Part shown: in pieces, positions 44,518-56,401 of the stretch
Layout of the letters: each line of letters begins with the position of its first letter
Position numbering within the stretch: position 1 is the first letter of the stretch
Assembly: GCF_019024285.1 (NCBI RefSeq)
Contig: NZ_WMKZ01000012.1
Span: 47,837-111,836, forward strand
Source of the DNA: Alkalihalobacterium elongatum
GTDB lineage: Bacteria > Bacillota > Bacilli > Bacillales > Bacillaceae_F
Direction of reading: 5' to 3'
Length of the DNA: 64,000 nt
Translations under genes and position numbers: made by a program
Notes under the pieces: generated by a model
What the model saw: the letters and a program-made list of their open reading frames with translations, nothing else
Databases searched by the model: none
Told to the model about the DNA's origin: nothing

Positions 44518-44549
44518 CGCTTAATTATGATGTTTGTTCGAATTAGGTC

Positions 44550-46410
<1,861 letters not shown>

Positions 46411-46417
46411 AAAAATG

Positions 46418-46446
46418 ATTTTACCTAGTTCGACAAGAAAAGTCAA
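46418..46446 (-). promoter_or_regulatory. Sigma-A promoter of pyrG
   Basis: Minus strand TTGACT, 17-base spacer, TAAAAT, then seven bases to the GGGC start at 46410. The spacer contains TTGTCGAA, which resembles a Spo0A box, possibly by chance. Confidence 0.85.
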
Positions 46447-46505
46447 GATTATATCTTAGGTATTACGAACTTTGTTAGTTCACTTTTCCGCTGTCTTAGG
46501 GTAAC

Positions 46506-47021
46506 TTAGCTTAACTCGTCGTCTTCTTCTGCTGTTTCTTCATCTTCTTCGTCAAACTCTTCTTCTTCGTCATCAGAGAAGCCATCTAGATCTTCTTCTT
46601 CGAAATCATCGCTATCTTCATTGTCTGCTAATTCATCTAGCTCATCTTCGATTTCTTCAAACTCGTCTTCAAAGTCCTCGAATTCCTCATCGATTTCGAC
46701 ATCATCTTCATCTGTACTCTTAGCTTTCTTACGAGGTTTTGCCGTAATGATATCCTCTTCAATTTTCTCAATTGGATACCACGCTTTAAGACCCCAAACA
46801 TTATTACCAATACACATAAATCTGCCATCTACGTTTAAATCTGTATAAAGATATGAGATGCGTCGCTTCTTTTCTTCTTCTGACATACCTTTAAGTTCAA
46901 CTACTCGATTTAGTAAGTCAGTATAAGAGAAAGTTTCTTTTCTTTCTTTTAAAACATGATAAGCTACTTCAACCATTGATAGCTCTTCTAGTTCTTCACG
47001 ACTGTATGCACTAATACTCAT
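46506..47021 (-). CDS. rpoE: RNA polymerase delta subunit
   Basis: 171 residues from ATG 47021 with AAGGAG upstream. N-terminal HARE-HTH domain (VEVAYHVLKERKETFSYTDL, GNNVWGLKAWYP) and a disordered, almost wholly Asp/Glu C-terminal half of about 75 residues, the hallmark of Gram-positive delta. It speeds recycling of core polymerase and lowers non-specific binding. Upstream of pyrG as in B. subtilis. Confidence 0.95.
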   Translation of the reverse strand: MSISAYSREELEELSMVEVAYHVLKERKETFSYTDLLNRVVELKGMSEEEKKRRISYLYTDLNVDGRFMCIGNNVWGLKAWYPIEKIEEDIITAKPRKKAKSTDEDDVEIDEEFEDFEDEFEEIEDELDELADNEDSDDFEEEDLDGFSDDEEEEFDEEDEETAEEDDELS

Positions 47022-47051
47022 ACTCACGCACTCCTTTTTCACATCATTCAT

Positions 47052-47384
47052 CTATTATGTAGAGTTCTTGTATAGCTATTAGAAAAACACGATTGAACAC
47101 CAAAGAATGGTGAAAGTCGATGGCTTTTCTTTAACCTAATTTCTTCAAAGAAGTCAAGGCTTCCTTACATATAAAAAATCATACTTTTCATTATAAACAT
47201 ATTTTAAGGTAATATGCTAGGAATGTTGAAAAAAATTCTAAAATCTACTAATTGACGCCAAGCGACAAAGACAGGCATTACTGCCGATTGTTGTCAAAAG
47301 TAGCTTCGTTTTGAAGCCAAATATGCAATGTACCGTCGGAATTTCAAGAATGAACTCCATACTGCTGTTAAACTCTATTAGGTG
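47052..47384. other. rpoE upstream region
   Basis: No gene seen in this ~330-base stretch. A possible rpoE promoter is TTGACT-17-TTAAAG near 47145, weak at -10. The rest is AT-rich up to the icmF terminator. Confidence 0.35.
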
Positions 47385-47448
47385 AAAAAGAAGCTGACTC
47401 GCAGCGTCTGTCAGCTCTTCGCTGTTGCAAACACTTTGAGTCAGCTTC
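47385..47448 (-). terminator. icmF terminator
   Basis: Perfect 11-bp stem GAAGCTGACTC / GAGTCAGCTTC enclosing a second stem (GCAGCG with CGCTGTTGC), followed on the minus strand by TTTTTCACC. About 30 bases after the icmF stop. Confidence 0.88.
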
Positions 47449-47477
47449 AATTTCTTTAAACGGTCGTTCGACGTTCC

Positions 47478-50400
47478 TTACATATTACGACGGTACTGTC
47501 CGCCTACTTGATATAGAGCAGATGTGATTTGACCAAGACTTGCTACTTTAACCGTTTCCATTAATTCAGCAAAAATGTTTCCACCACTCATTGCTGTTTC
47601 TTGAAGACGTTTTAATGCTGCAGCAGACTCGTCTTGATGACGGTCTTGGAATGCTCTTAAGTTCGTAATTTGTTGTTGTTTCTCTTCTTGTGTTGCACGA
47701 GCTAGTTCCATTTCAAACTCTTCTTCTTCAGGCTGGTTAGGGTTGATATACGTGTTTACACCGATAATTGGCAATTCACCAGTGTGCTTTTGCATTTCAT
47801 AATGCATAGACTCTTCTTGAATTTTTGCACGTTGGTATTGAGTTTCCATCGCACCTAATACGCCACCACGGTCATTGATGCTTTCTAACTCACGTAGTAC
47901 TGCTTCTTCTACTAGGTCTGTAAGCTCATCAATGATGAATGATCCTTGAAGTGAGTTCTCGTTTTTCGCAAGTCCTAACTCTTTTGTAATGATCATTTGA
48001 ATTGCCATCGCACGACGAACTGATTCTTCAGTTGGCGTTGTGATCGCTTCATCGTATGCATTTGTGTGTAGTGAATTACAGTTATCATAGATCGCCATTA
48101 ACGCTTGAAGCGTTGTACGGATATCATTGAAATCAATTTCTTGTGCGTGTAATGAACGACCTGATGTTTGTACGTGATACTTTAACTTCTGGCTGCGCTC
48201 ATTTGCACCATACTTCTTCTTCAACACAGTTGCCCAAATTCGACGTGCAACACGACCAATTACAGCATATTCAGGATCTAAGCCATTACTGAAGAAGAAT
48301 GATAAGTTCGGAGCAAAGTCATCAATGTTCATGCCGCGGCTTAAATAGTACTCGATGTACGTGAAACCGTTTGAAAGCGTGAACGCTAACTGACTGATTG
48401 GGTTCGCTCCAGCTTCAGCAATGTGGTAGCCTGAAATCGAAACAGAATAGTAGTTTCTCACTTTTTGATCGATAAAGTACTGCTGAATATCACCCATCAT
48501 ACGAAGTGCAAACTCTGTTGAGAAGATACACGTGTTTTGACCTTGGTCTTCTTTTAGGATATCCGCTTGTACTGTACCACGAACTGTTTGCAGCGTGAAT
48601 TCTTTGATTTGTGCTGCTTCTTCAGCTGTTGGTTTTCTTCCGTTTTCTTGTTCAAACTTTTGAATTTGCTGTTCAATAGCTGTGTTCATGAACATAGCTA
48701 GAATAATTGGTGCTGGACCATTAATTGTCATTGAAACGGATGTTGACGGTGCACATAGATCGAAGCCGTCATACAACTTTTTCATATCATCAAGTGTACA
48801 AACACTTACTCCACTCTCACCGACTTTACCGTAGATGTCAGGACGGTGGTCTGGGTCTTCACCATATAGAGTTACCGAGTCAAATGCTGTACTTAAACGT
48901 TTTGCATCATCATCTTTTGATAGATAGTGGAAGCGACGGTTTGTACGTTCTGGTGTTCCTTCTCCAGCGAACTGACGTTTTGGATCTTCACCTTTACGTT
49001 TGAACGGGAATACTCCAGCTGTATAAGGGAATGATCCTGGTACGTTTTCTTTCATTGCCCAGTTTACAATCTCGCCCCAGTCTTTAAACTTTGGTAAAGA
49101 AACTTTAGGGATTTTTGTTCCAGATAAGCTTTCTGTTGTAAGCTCTGTTACGATTTCTTTATCACGAACTTTTGTGACAAATGAATCTCCAGAATACTTT
49201 TCTTTCAGGCTTTCCCAATTATCAAGAATTGCTTTCGCTTGTGGGTCAAGCTTGTTTTCATAATGAGCTTTTGTTTGCTCTAGTTGAGCAATAATGCTCT
49301 CATCTGCATTTCCTACTTCTTGTAGGGCTTCAATCGTTCCTGTGATTTGGAACAATTTACGTGCCACTTGAACTTGTTCTTCTGTCACTTGTTTATAATC
49401 ACGAATCGATTGTACAATTTCACGTAAATAATGTGTACGGTTTGGTGGAATGATTAAGTTTTTCTTTACAACATCTTTGCTTGTTTCAATGTTTGTAACC
49501 CAGTCTGTTCCACACTTTTTATTTAACGTATCAACGATTGCTTTAAATAGTGTGTTTGTTCCAATATCATTGAATTGACTAGCGATCGTACCGTATACAG
49601 GCATAGATTCTAAGTCTTGGTCAAAAAGGTTACGGCTGCGTTGGTACTGTTTACGTACATGACGAAGTGCATCCTCGGAACCTTTACGCTCGAATTTATT
49701 AATCGCGATAAGATCAGCAAAATCGATCATATCAATTTTCTCAAGCTGTGTCGGAGCTCCGAACTCACTTGTCATAACGTACATAGCTACATCTGCAACT
49801 TCCGTAATTTCAGCATCCCCTTGACCAATACCACTCGTCTCAACGATGATCAGGTCATAACCTGCTGCTTTTGCAACGCTAATCGCATCTTGAATGCTCT
49901 CAGAGATTTCACTTTTCGAGCTTCTTGTTGCTAAACTACGCATGAATACACGTGAAGTATTAATGGAGTTCATACGAATACGGTCACCTAATAGAGCTCC
50001 ACCTGTTTTTTGTTTTGTAGGATCGATAGAAAGGATAGCGATTGTTTTATCTTCAAATTCGTTTAAGAAACGACGTACGATCTCGTCTGTTAATGAACTT
50101 TTACCTGCTCCACCAGTACCAGTAATACCAAGTACAGGAACGTTTTCTGTGATTTGTTTTAGATCATTTAAAGCTTTTTCTGCTGTTGCTGCTACTTCAT
50201 TAAGCCCTACAGCTTGTTGCTCTGCTAAAGAGATTAATCTTGCTACAGCACGTGCATTCTTTTCTTTTAATTGATCTACTTCATTCGAAAGATCACGAAC
50301 AGTCGGGAAGTCACACTCTTCAAGCATTCCGTTAATCATTCCTTGAAGACCATGTTGACGGCCATCCTCTGGTGAGAAAATACGTGTAATTCCATACTCG

Positions 50401-50741
50401 TGTAATTCTTTAATTTCTGGAGGTGTAATTACCCCACCACCACCGCCGTAAATACGAATGTGGCCCGCGTCTTTTTGTTGTAATAAGTCATACATGTATT
50501 TGAAATACTCCGTATGACCGCCTTGGTAAGAAGAGATTGCAATCCCTTGTACATCCTCTTGAATAGCCGCTTCAACAACTTCTTCAACTGAACGGTTATG
50601 GCCTAGGTGAATAACCTCTGCCCCACTTGCTTGAAGAATACGTCTCATAATATTAATCGATGCATCATGACCATCGAATAAACTTGAAGCCGTTACAAAT
50701 CGCACTGCATGTTTTGGACGATAAATTTCAACCGTTTGCAT
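47478..50741 (-). CDS. icmF: Fused isobutyryl-CoA mutase IcmF (B12-dependent) with G-protein chaperone
   Basis: Interconverts isobutyryl-CoA and n-butyryl-CoA (some relatives act on pivalyl-CoA). 1087 residues in three parts: B12-binding domain (about 10-140; FDGHDASI with the cobalt-ligand His), MeaB-like GTPase chaperone (about 200-450; P-loop GTGGAGKS at 208-215, NKFE), and the mutase TIM barrel (about 560-1087; [29 protein letters not shown]). The Phe and Gln in those motifs fit isobutyryl rather than methylmalonyl substrates. GGGAGG site upstream. It heads nothing else: its own terminator follows, and a TetR gene lies just upstream. Confidence 0.94.
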   Translation of the reverse strand: MQTVEIYRPKHAVRFVTASSLFDGHDASINIMRRILQASGAEVIHLGHNRSVEEVVEAAIQEDVQGIAISSYQGGHTEYFKYMYDLLQQKDAGHIRIYGGGGGVITPPEIKELHEYGITRIFSPEDGRQHGLQGMINGMLEECDFPTVRDLSNEVDQLKEKNARAVARLISLAEQQAVGLNEVAATAEKALNDLKQITENVPVLGITGTGGAGKSSLTDEIVRRFLNEFEDKTIAILSIDPTKQKTGGALLGDRIRMNSINTSRVFMRSLATRSSKSEISESIQDAISVAKAAGYDLIIVETSGIGQGDAEITEVADVAMYVMTSEFGAPTQLEKIDMIDFADLIAINKFERKGSEDALRHVRKQYQRSRNLFDQDLESMPVYGTIASQFNDIGTNTLFKAIVDTLNKKCGTDWVTNIETSKDVVKKNLIIPPNRTHYLREIVQSIRDYKQVTEEQVQVARKLFQITGTIEALQEVGNADESIIAQLEQTKAHYENKLDPQAKAILDNWESLKEKYSGDSFVTKVRDKEIVTELTTESLSGTKIPKVSLPKFKDWGEIVNWAMKENVPGSFPYTAGVFPFKRKGEDPKRQFAGEGTPERTNRRFHYLSKDDDAKRLSTAFDSVTLYGEDPDHRPDIYGKVGESGVSVCTLDDMKKLYDGFDLCAPSTSVSMTINGPAPIILAMFMNTAIEQQIQKFEQENGRKPTAEEAAQIKEFTLQTVRGTVQADILKEDQGQNTCIFSTEFALRMMGDIQQYFIDQKVRNYYSVSISGYHIAEAGANPISQLAFTLSNGFTYIEYYLSRGMNIDDFAPNLSFFFSNGLDPEYAVIGRVARRIWATVLKKKYGANERSQKLKYHVQTSGRSLHAQEIDFNDIRTTLQALMAIYDNCNSLHTNAYDEAITTPTEESVRRAMAIQMIITKELGLAKNENSLQGSFIIDELTDLVEEAVLRELESINDRGGVLGAMETQYQRAKIQEESMHYEMQKHTGELPIIGVNTYINPNQPEEEEFEMELARATQEEKQQQITNLRAFQDRHQDESAAALKRLQETAMSGGNIFAELMETVKVASLGQITSALYQVGGQYRRNM

Positions 50742-50774
50742 GTACTTATTCCTCCCTCTCTACATTCCTGATAA

Positions 50775-51398
50775 TTATTTGATAATTCCTTTTAAAATAT
50801 GTTCTATTTGAAGCTCCGTATATTGCTCCAAAGTATATTGCTTTTTCAATATCCACCGTCTGAATGTCCACATATGTCCTTGAACGAGAATGTTGTGAGC
50901 AACTAGTTTGACTTCAGCTTCTTCCTCTAAATCAAGTAGCCCGTCTTCGGCGCAATCACGAACGATGGATTCGATCATTTCTGTCATTTCTAGTTCTTTT
51001 TGAAGAACATAAGGTAACGCTTCTTTCGGTAATGACTTCGCTTCCTGGTACATGACGAGAACTTCATCTTTCATTTCGTCAACGACTTTGAAATAAGAAG
51101 CGATCGCTTGCTTGAGCCTATCTATTCCAGAGCTATCATTATCTAGATATTGTTTCAGGCGATCACGAACTTCCTCATAAATCGCATCACAGACAAGATA
51201 TAGAACATCTTCCTTTGAACCAATGTATTCGTAAAGTGTCCCAATACTGAACCCTGACTCTTTTGCTATTTCCCGAGTGGTCGTTCTGTGAAAGCCCTTC
51301 TCTTTAAAAAGGTTGACTGCACCTTTGATCATTTGCTCGCGACGTTTTTTAATAAGCTGCTGATCTTTTACCATGGAAGGCACTTTCTTTTTTCGCAA
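50775..51398 (-). CDS. TetR/AcrR family transcriptional regulator
   Basis: 207 residues. N-terminal helix-turn-helix (TTTREIAKESGFSIGTLYEYIGSKEDVLY) and a variable ligand-binding C-terminal part. I keep the TTG start at 51398 because AGAGGTG lies seven bases upstream, while the ATG at 51374 has no site. It is 33 bases upstream of icmF and follows the beta-oxidation genes, so it probably controls this cluster in response to an acyl-CoA, but it is not close to B. subtilis FadR in sequence. An alternative is control of icmF alone. Confidence 0.85.
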   Translation of the reverse strand: MRKKKVPSMVKDQQLIKKRREQMIKGAVNLFKEKGFHRTTTREIAKESGFSIGTLYEYIGSKEDVLYLVCDAIYEEVRDRLKQYLDNDSSGIDRLKQAIASYFKVVDEMKDEVLVMYQEAKSLPKEALPYVLQKELEMTEMIESIVRDCAEDGLLDLEEEAEVKLVAHNILVQGHMWTFRRWILKKQYTLEQYTELQIEHILKGIIK

Positions 51399-51402
51399 TT
51401 AA

Positions 51403-51466
51403 AGACACCTCTTTTCGGTGAAAGACACCTTTATCCCTGTACTGTGGTAAAGGTGCCTGGCACCAT
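51403..51466. repeat. GGTGCCNGGCACC REP-like site (copy C, degenerate partner)
   Basis: AAAGGTGCCTGGCACCAT at 51449-51466 is an intact core. Upstream, CACCTTTA pairs with TAAAGGTG and two further ACACC/GGTG half-sites occur, so the partner arm is decayed. The site lies between acdA and the TetR gene, and part of it forms that gene's ribosome-binding region. Confidence 0.7.
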
Positions 51467-51483
51467 CTTCAATAAAAAGTATA

Positions 51484-52626
51484 TTAATCTGCTAATAGCA
51501 TTTTTGAGATAACGAGACGTTGAATTTCTTGCGTTCCCTCATAGATTTGTGTGATTTTCGCATCACGCATATAACGCTCTACTGGATACTCTTTTGTATA
51601 ACCGTATCCACCGAATACTTGAACAGCTTCTACTGTCACTTCCATTGCAGTGTCCCCAGCAAATAGTTTTGACATCGCAGCCTCTCGTCCGTTTTTAATT
51701 CCTTCACTTTTTTGCCAAGCCGCTTGATACGTTAATAGGCGAGCCGCTTCGATTTTTGTAGCCATATCTGCTAGTTTGAAGCCGATCCCTTGTTGTGCTC
51801 CGATTGTTTTACCAAATTGTTTACGCTCTTTCGCGTAGTCGATTGAAGCGTCAAGAGCTCCTTGTGCAATTCCTAATGCTTGAGCAGCGATACCGTTACG
51901 GCCACCATCTAGTGTCATCATGGCAACTTTAAATCCTTCGCCTTCTTTACCAAGGATGTTTTCTTTTGGTACACGTAAATCCTCAAAGATGATTTCTGTT
52001 GTAGGTGATGAACGAATTCCTAATTTGTCTTCCTTCTTCCCTACTGAAAATCCTGGCATGTCGCTTTCTACGATAAATGCTGTGATCCCTTTATGCTTTT
52101 TATCAGCATCTGTTACAGCAAAAACAACATAAATGTCTGCAACTCCACCATTTGTGATGAAGATCTTAGAACCGTTTATAACGTAGTGATCCCCATCTTC
52201 TTTTGCTGTTGTTTTCATGCTAGCTACGTCAGAACCTGCACCCGGCTCCGTTAAACCGTAAGCACCGATATTGCGACCTTCTGCTAATGCACGTAAATAT
52301 TTTTGCTTTTGCTCTTCTGTACCAAATGTGTAGATTGGCCAGCTGCAAAGTGAAATGTGTGCAGATAACGTAACTCCTGTTGAAGCACATACACGAGAAA
52401 GCTCTTCAACAGCGATAATGTAACTTAAGTAGTCAGCTCCAATTCCGCCGTACTCTTCTGGCCAAGGAATACCTGTAAGACCTAGCTCTGCCATTTTATC
52501 AAAAATCGCACGGTCAAAGCTCGCTTCTTCATCACGCTCTGCAGCCGATGGAGCTACTTCATTTTCAGCAAAATCTCTAATCATTTTTCTTAGCATTTCT
52601 TGCTCTTCTGTTAATTGAAAGTTCAT
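51484..52626 (-). CDS. acdA: Short-chain acyl-CoA dehydrogenase AcdA
   Basis: FAD enzyme, first step of beta-oxidation of short or branched acyl-CoAs, donating electrons to ETF. 380 residues; FAD/substrate motifs [10 protein letters not shown] and FITNGG, catalytic Glu in [26 protein letters not shown] and [11 protein letters not shown] closely match B. subtilis AcdA, which is next to fadF and rpoE there. Here other genes separate it from both. Confidence 0.94.
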   Translation of the reverse strand: MNFQLTEEQEMLRKMIRDFAENEVAPSAAERDEEASFDRAIFDKMAELGLTGIPWPEEYGGIGADYLSYIIAVEELSRVCASTGVTLSAHISLCSWPIYTFGTEEQKQKYLRALAEGRNIGAYGLTEPGAGSDVASMKTTAKEDGDHYVINGSKIFITNGGVADIYVVFAVTDADKKHKGITAFIVESDMPGFSVGKKEDKLGIRSSPTTEIIFEDLRVPKENILGKEGEGFKVAMMTLDGGRNGIAAQALGIAQGALDASIDYAKERKQFGKTIGAQQGIGFKLADMATKIEAARLLTYQAAWQKSEGIKNGREAAMSKLFAGDTAMEVTVEAVQVFGGYGYTKEYPVERYMRDAKITQIYEGTQEIQRLVISKMLLAD

Positions 52627-52818
52627 TATTATCTCTCCCTTGTTTTTTAATAATACTAGACTTTTTTAACACTTGATTTATAAGACGATTTAGCAGGAGG
52701 ATAAAAGCTAGGAGCTGACAGCTGCACAGTCGAGCATTTCATAGAGAACAATGACTATGCACCTCTATACGAATGAAAAGTTCATCGCAACGTTCCTAAC
52801 CTCTATATCCTCACTAAA

Positions 52819-53961
52819 TCAATCAGCTAACAAATACTTGTTAATAACAATTTTTTGAATTTCACTAGTTCCTTCATAGATTTCAGTAACCTTTGCATCT
52901 CTAAAGAAACGCTCCACTGGATACTCTTTTGTGTAACCATACCCACCAAATACTTGAACAGCCTCAATCGCCACTTCTACAGCAGTGCGCGATGCAAACA
53001 GCTTCGCCATCGATGCTTGTTGGCCACATTTGATACCGCGGTCTTTTAGATTAGCTGCTTGATAGACTAATAGTCTTGCTGCTTCAACTTTTGTTGCCAT
53101 ATCAGCTAATTTAAAGCCTACCCCTTGTTGTGTACCAATAGCACGACCGAACTGTTTACGTTCTTTCGCATAATTTGTTGCTGCTTCTAAAGCGGCTTCT
53201 GCAATTCCTAAAGCTTGCGCTGCGATTCCAATACGGCCATTATCTAAGTTAGACATAGCAATCTTAAACCCTTCGCCTTCTTGACCTAGTAGGTTTTCTG
53301 CTGGAACGATCGCATCTTCAAACATAAGCATAACCGTATTTGAACCGTGAAGACCCATTTTCTTTTCTTTCTTTCCTACTGTAAATCCTGGTGTATCTTT
53401 TTCAACGATAAATGCAGAGACACCACGTGAACCAGCTTCTGGATTTGTCGAAGCAAACACAACATAAGTATCCGCTTCACCACCATTTGTAATAAACACT
53501 TTAGAGCCGTTTAGTACATAGTGGTCACCTTTTTTCACTGCAGTTGTTTTTAAACTCCCAGCATCAGAACCTGCTCCTGGCTCTGTTAAACCAAATGCGC
53601 CTAAGTACTCACCAGAAGCTAACTTAGGTACATACTTTTTCTTTTGCTCTTCTGTTCCGAAATACAGGATTGGGTTTGTACCCACTGACGTATGAACCGA
53701 TAAAATAACCCCAACCGTTGCACTCACTCTCGATAATTCATTAATGGCAATAATGTAAGACGTGAAGTCCATACCTGCGCCGCCAAACTCCTCTGGAATA
53801 GGAATTCCCATTAACCCTAACTCGCCCATTTGATTAACGATTTGACGTGGGAATGTGTCATTCTCTTCCATTTCTTCAATAAAAGGAGTAATTTGCTCGT
53901 TCGCAAAGTCACGAACCATTTTCCTCATCATTTCTTGCTCTTCTGTAAAACGTAAGTTCAT
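52819..53961 (-). CDS. mmgC: Acyl-CoA dehydrogenase, MmgC type
   Basis: Second acyl-CoA dehydrogenase, 380 residues. Motifs [16 protein letters not shown] and catalytic Glu in [26 protein letters not shown] is typical of MmgC. Start ATG 53961 with GGAGTG upstream. Different substrate preference from AcdA is likely. It is 26 bases from the dehydrogenase gene upstream; downstream a 192-base gap without features separates it from acdA. Confidence 0.93.
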   Translation of the reverse strand: MNLRFTEEQEMMRKMVRDFANEQITPFIEEMEENDTFPRQIVNQMGELGLMGIPIPEEFGGAGMDFTSYIIAINELSRVSATVGVILSVHTSVGTNPILYFGTEEQKKKYVPKLASGEYLGAFGLTEPGAGSDAGSLKTTAVKKGDHYVLNGSKVFITNGGEADTYVVFASTNPEAGSRGVSAFIVEKDTPGFTVGKKEKKMGLHGSNTVMLMFEDAIVPAENLLGQEGEGFKIAMSNLDNGRIGIAAQALGIAEAALEAATNYAKERKQFGRAIGTQQGVGFKLADMATKVEAARLLVYQAANLKDRGIKCGQQASMAKLFASRTAVEVAIEAVQVFGGYGYTKEYPVERFFRDAKVTEIYEGTSEIQKIVINKYLLAD

Positions 53962-53987
53962 TTTAATCACTCCACTTTTAAAAAATC

Positions 53988-54839
53988 TTAGTTGTAGACA
54001 TAGAAGCCGCGACCCGATTTCTTACCAAGCCATCCAGCTTTAACGTATTTGCGAAGTAATGGACAAGGACGATACTTGTCGTCACCAAATCCTTCATGTA
54101 ATGTTTCCATGATGTATAAGCATGTATCTAAACCGATAAAGTCAGCGAGTGTTAAAGGTCCCATTGGGTGGTTCATACCTAACTTCATAACCTCGTCGAC
54201 AGCTTCTGGAGTAGCAACTCCTTCAAATACTGTATAAATTGCTTCATTGATCATTGGCATTAGGATACGGTTTGAAACAAATCCTGGGAAGTCATTAACT
54301 TCTACTGGAATTTTTCCTAATTGACGAGATAAGTCTTCGATAGTACCGTAGACTTCGTCACTTGTTGCTAGACCGCGAATGATTTCAACTAGTTTCATAA
54401 CAGGTACTGGATTCATAAAGTGCATACCAATTACTTTTTCTGGACGGTTTGTTACCGCAGCAATTTCTGTGATTGGTAAAGATGATGTATTTGTTGCTAA
54501 AATCGTATGTTCAGGGGCAATTTGGTCTAATTCTTTGAAGATGTTTTGCTTGATGCCCATGTTTTCAACTGCTGCTTCAATAACTAAGTCAACCTTTGCC
54601 GCGTTTTGAATGTCTGTAGAAGGAGTAATACGTGCTAGAATGTCGTTACGCTCTTCTTCTGTCATTCTGCCTTTTTCCACTTGGCGATCAAGATTTTTTG
54701 TAATCGTGTTCATTCCTCTTTCAACGAACTCTGGCTTTAAGTCATGCATGAATACTTGAACTCCAGCCATAGCATGTACTTGAACGATCCCTGATCCCAT
54801 TTGTCCTGCACCAATTACCATTACTGTTTGAACTGTCAT
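53988..54839 (-). CDS. mmgB: 3-hydroxybutyryl-CoA dehydrogenase
   Basis: NAD(P)-dependent oxidation of 3-hydroxyacyl-CoA. 283 residues from ATG 54839. Rossmann motif [13 protein letters not shown], catalytic His in [16 protein letters not shown], and [20 protein letters not shown]. Between thiolase and MmgC, consistent with one beta-oxidation operon. Confidence 0.94.
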   Translation of the reverse strand: MTVQTVMVIGAGQMGSGIVQVHAMAGVQVFMHDLKPEFVERGMNTITKNLDRQVEKGRMTEEERNDILARITPSTDIQNAAKVDLVIEAAVENMGIKQNIFKELDQIAPEHTILATNTSSLPITEIAAVTNRPEKVIGMHFMNPVPVMKLVEIIRGLATSDEVYGTIEDLSRQLGKIPVEVNDFPGFVSNRILMPMINEAIYTVFEGVATPEAVDEVMKLGMNHPMGPLTLADFIGLDTCLYIMETLHEGFGDDKYRPCPLLRKYVKAGWLGKKSGRGFYVYN

Positions 54840-54916
54840 TTCCTTCTCTCCCATCTCACTACGTTTCGTTTTGTTTTGTTTGTGTTATGTTTGTGCCGTC
54901 GAACGGCTATTTTTAT

Positions 54917-55039
54917 GGAAGCTTCAGGTGCCAGCGGCTCGAGGTCGCTTCGGTCCTTCCAACGGGTCCAAAGTGCAGGACCCTTTTGGCTGGCCCTCCA
55001 GCGCTTGTCGCCGCTAACCAGGCACCTTCCGCTTTTCTA
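54917..55039 (-). repeat. Structured dispersed repeat, copy 4 (inverted)
   Basis: Read on the minus strand it aligns along its length to the copies at 58697-59113. Stems: GGTGCC with GGCACC (outer), AGCGG with CCGCT, GCTGG with CCAGC, GGGTCC with GGACCC. It lies directly against the thiolase stop codon. Confidence 0.85.
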
Positions 55040-56215
55040 TTAAACTTCGATCATGATGGCGTCGCCTTGGCCTCCGCCACTACAAATAGAAGCAATTCCA
55101 ATGCCACCGCCACGGCGCTTCAGTTCGTATGCAAGTGTTAAAATAACACGCGTTCCACTAGCTCCGATTGGGTGTCCTAATGCTACAGCACCACCGTTTA
55201 CATTGACTTTTTCAGGATCTAAACTTGCTAGCTGGTTACTTGCAAGTGCTACAGCGGCAAAAGCTTCATTGACTTCAAATAAATCGATGTCTGCCAGTGT
55301 TTTCCCTGTCTTTTCTAGTAGTTTGTTAATGACTAGGCCTGGTGTTTTCGGGAAGTCCTTTGGCTCAATTGAAATCGCTGCATGACCGATGATTTTTGCT
55401 AATACTTGCTTTCCTTCTTGGTTTGCACGCTCTTCAGACATAAGGACAAGTGCGCCTGCACCGTCGTTTACACCTGGTGCATTCCCTGCTGTAATTGAAC
55501 CTACTTTACCAAATACAGGTTTTAACTTACTTAAACTTTCAACAGTTGTTCCTGAGCGCGGTGCCTCATCTTGTGAAACGACAATTGGGTCACCTTTACG
55601 TTGAGGAACTTCAACAGGGACAATTTCTTCCGCAAATTTACCATCTTCAATCGAAGCGAGCGCTCGCTCATGACTTCTCGTTGCCCATGCATCTTGAGCC
55701 TCACGAGTAAGACCAAGCTCTTCTGCCACAGAATTACCGTATGTTCCCATATGAACTTTATTAAATGAGCAAGTTAAACCGTCGTGTACCATTAAGTCGA
55801 CAACCTTGCTGTCGCCCATTCTCATTCCCCATCTTGCATTTGGAATGAAGTAAGGAGCATTACTCATTGATTCCATTCCACCTGCTACGACAACTTCAGC
55901 ATCCTTTGCACGGATGATTTGATCAGCCATTGTCACACTTCGCATTCCTGATGCACATACTTTGTTGATCGTTTCTGTGTGAACATGCCATGGAAGTCCT
56001 GCATGACCACTTGCTTGACGTGAAGGAATTTGTCCTTGTCCTCCTTGAAGAACATTCCCCATAATTAGTTCTTGAACTTCATTCGGATCCACATCTGCTC
56101 TACGTAAAGCTTCTTTAATCGCGATTCCGCCAAGTTGACTTGCTGTTAAAGATGATAGTCCACCACCAAATTTCCCAAATGGTGTTCTTGCTCCCCCAAC
56201 AATAACTGTTGACAT
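55040..56215 (-). CDS. mmgA: Acetyl-CoA C-acyltransferase (thiolase)
   Basis: Thiolytic cleavage of 3-ketoacyl-CoA or condensation of acetyl-CoA. 391 residues; nucleophile Cys in NKVCASGMRSV, His in ALGHPIGASGTR, second Cys in CSGGGQGDA. GAGGGGG site upstream. With hbd and the two dehydrogenases it makes a near-complete beta-oxidation set; enoyl-CoA hydratase is not in this window. Confidence 0.95.
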   Translation of the reverse strand: MSTVIVGGARTPFGKFGGGLSSLTASQLGGIAIKEALRRADVDPNEVQELIMGNVLQGGQGQIPSRQASGHAGLPWHVHTETINKVCASGMRSVTMADQIIRAKDAEVVVAGGMESMSNAPYFIPNARWGMRMGDSKVVDLMVHDGLTCSFNKVHMGTYGNSVAEELGLTREAQDAWATRSHERALASIEDGKFAEEIVPVEVPQRKGDPIVVSQDEAPRSGTTVESLSKLKPVFGKVGSITAGNAPGVNDGAGALVLMSEERANQEGKQVLAKIIGHAAISIEPKDFPKTPGLVINKLLEKTGKTLADIDLFEVNEAFAAVALASNQLASLDPEKVNVNGGAVALGHPIGASGTRVILTLAYELKRRGGGIGIASICSGGGQGDAIMIEV

Positions 56216-56361
56216 AGTACGTTTCCCCCTCGTTTCGACCGAGCGTTCGCTCGACTAATTATCTTAAAAAAATAAATCAACATTAAAAGACATAGTTCAA
56301 CATTGTTTACGCTTTCAAATAGTTATATTAATAAAGTATTCAGATATTTGTTTATAAGTGC

Positions 56362-56388
56362 GAGGCTGACTTAAAAAGGGTCAGCCTC
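56362..56388. other. Hairpin between fadF and the thiolase gene
   Basis: GAGGCTGAC pairs perfectly with GTCAGCCTC, 9-base loop. A T-run follows on the plus strand only, opposite to the local genes, so on the minus strand it is probably a weak terminator or attenuator after fadF. The same GAGGCTGAC-type arm is used by other terminators in the window. Confidence 0.55.
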
Positions 56389-56401
56389 TATTTTTATATA
56401 C

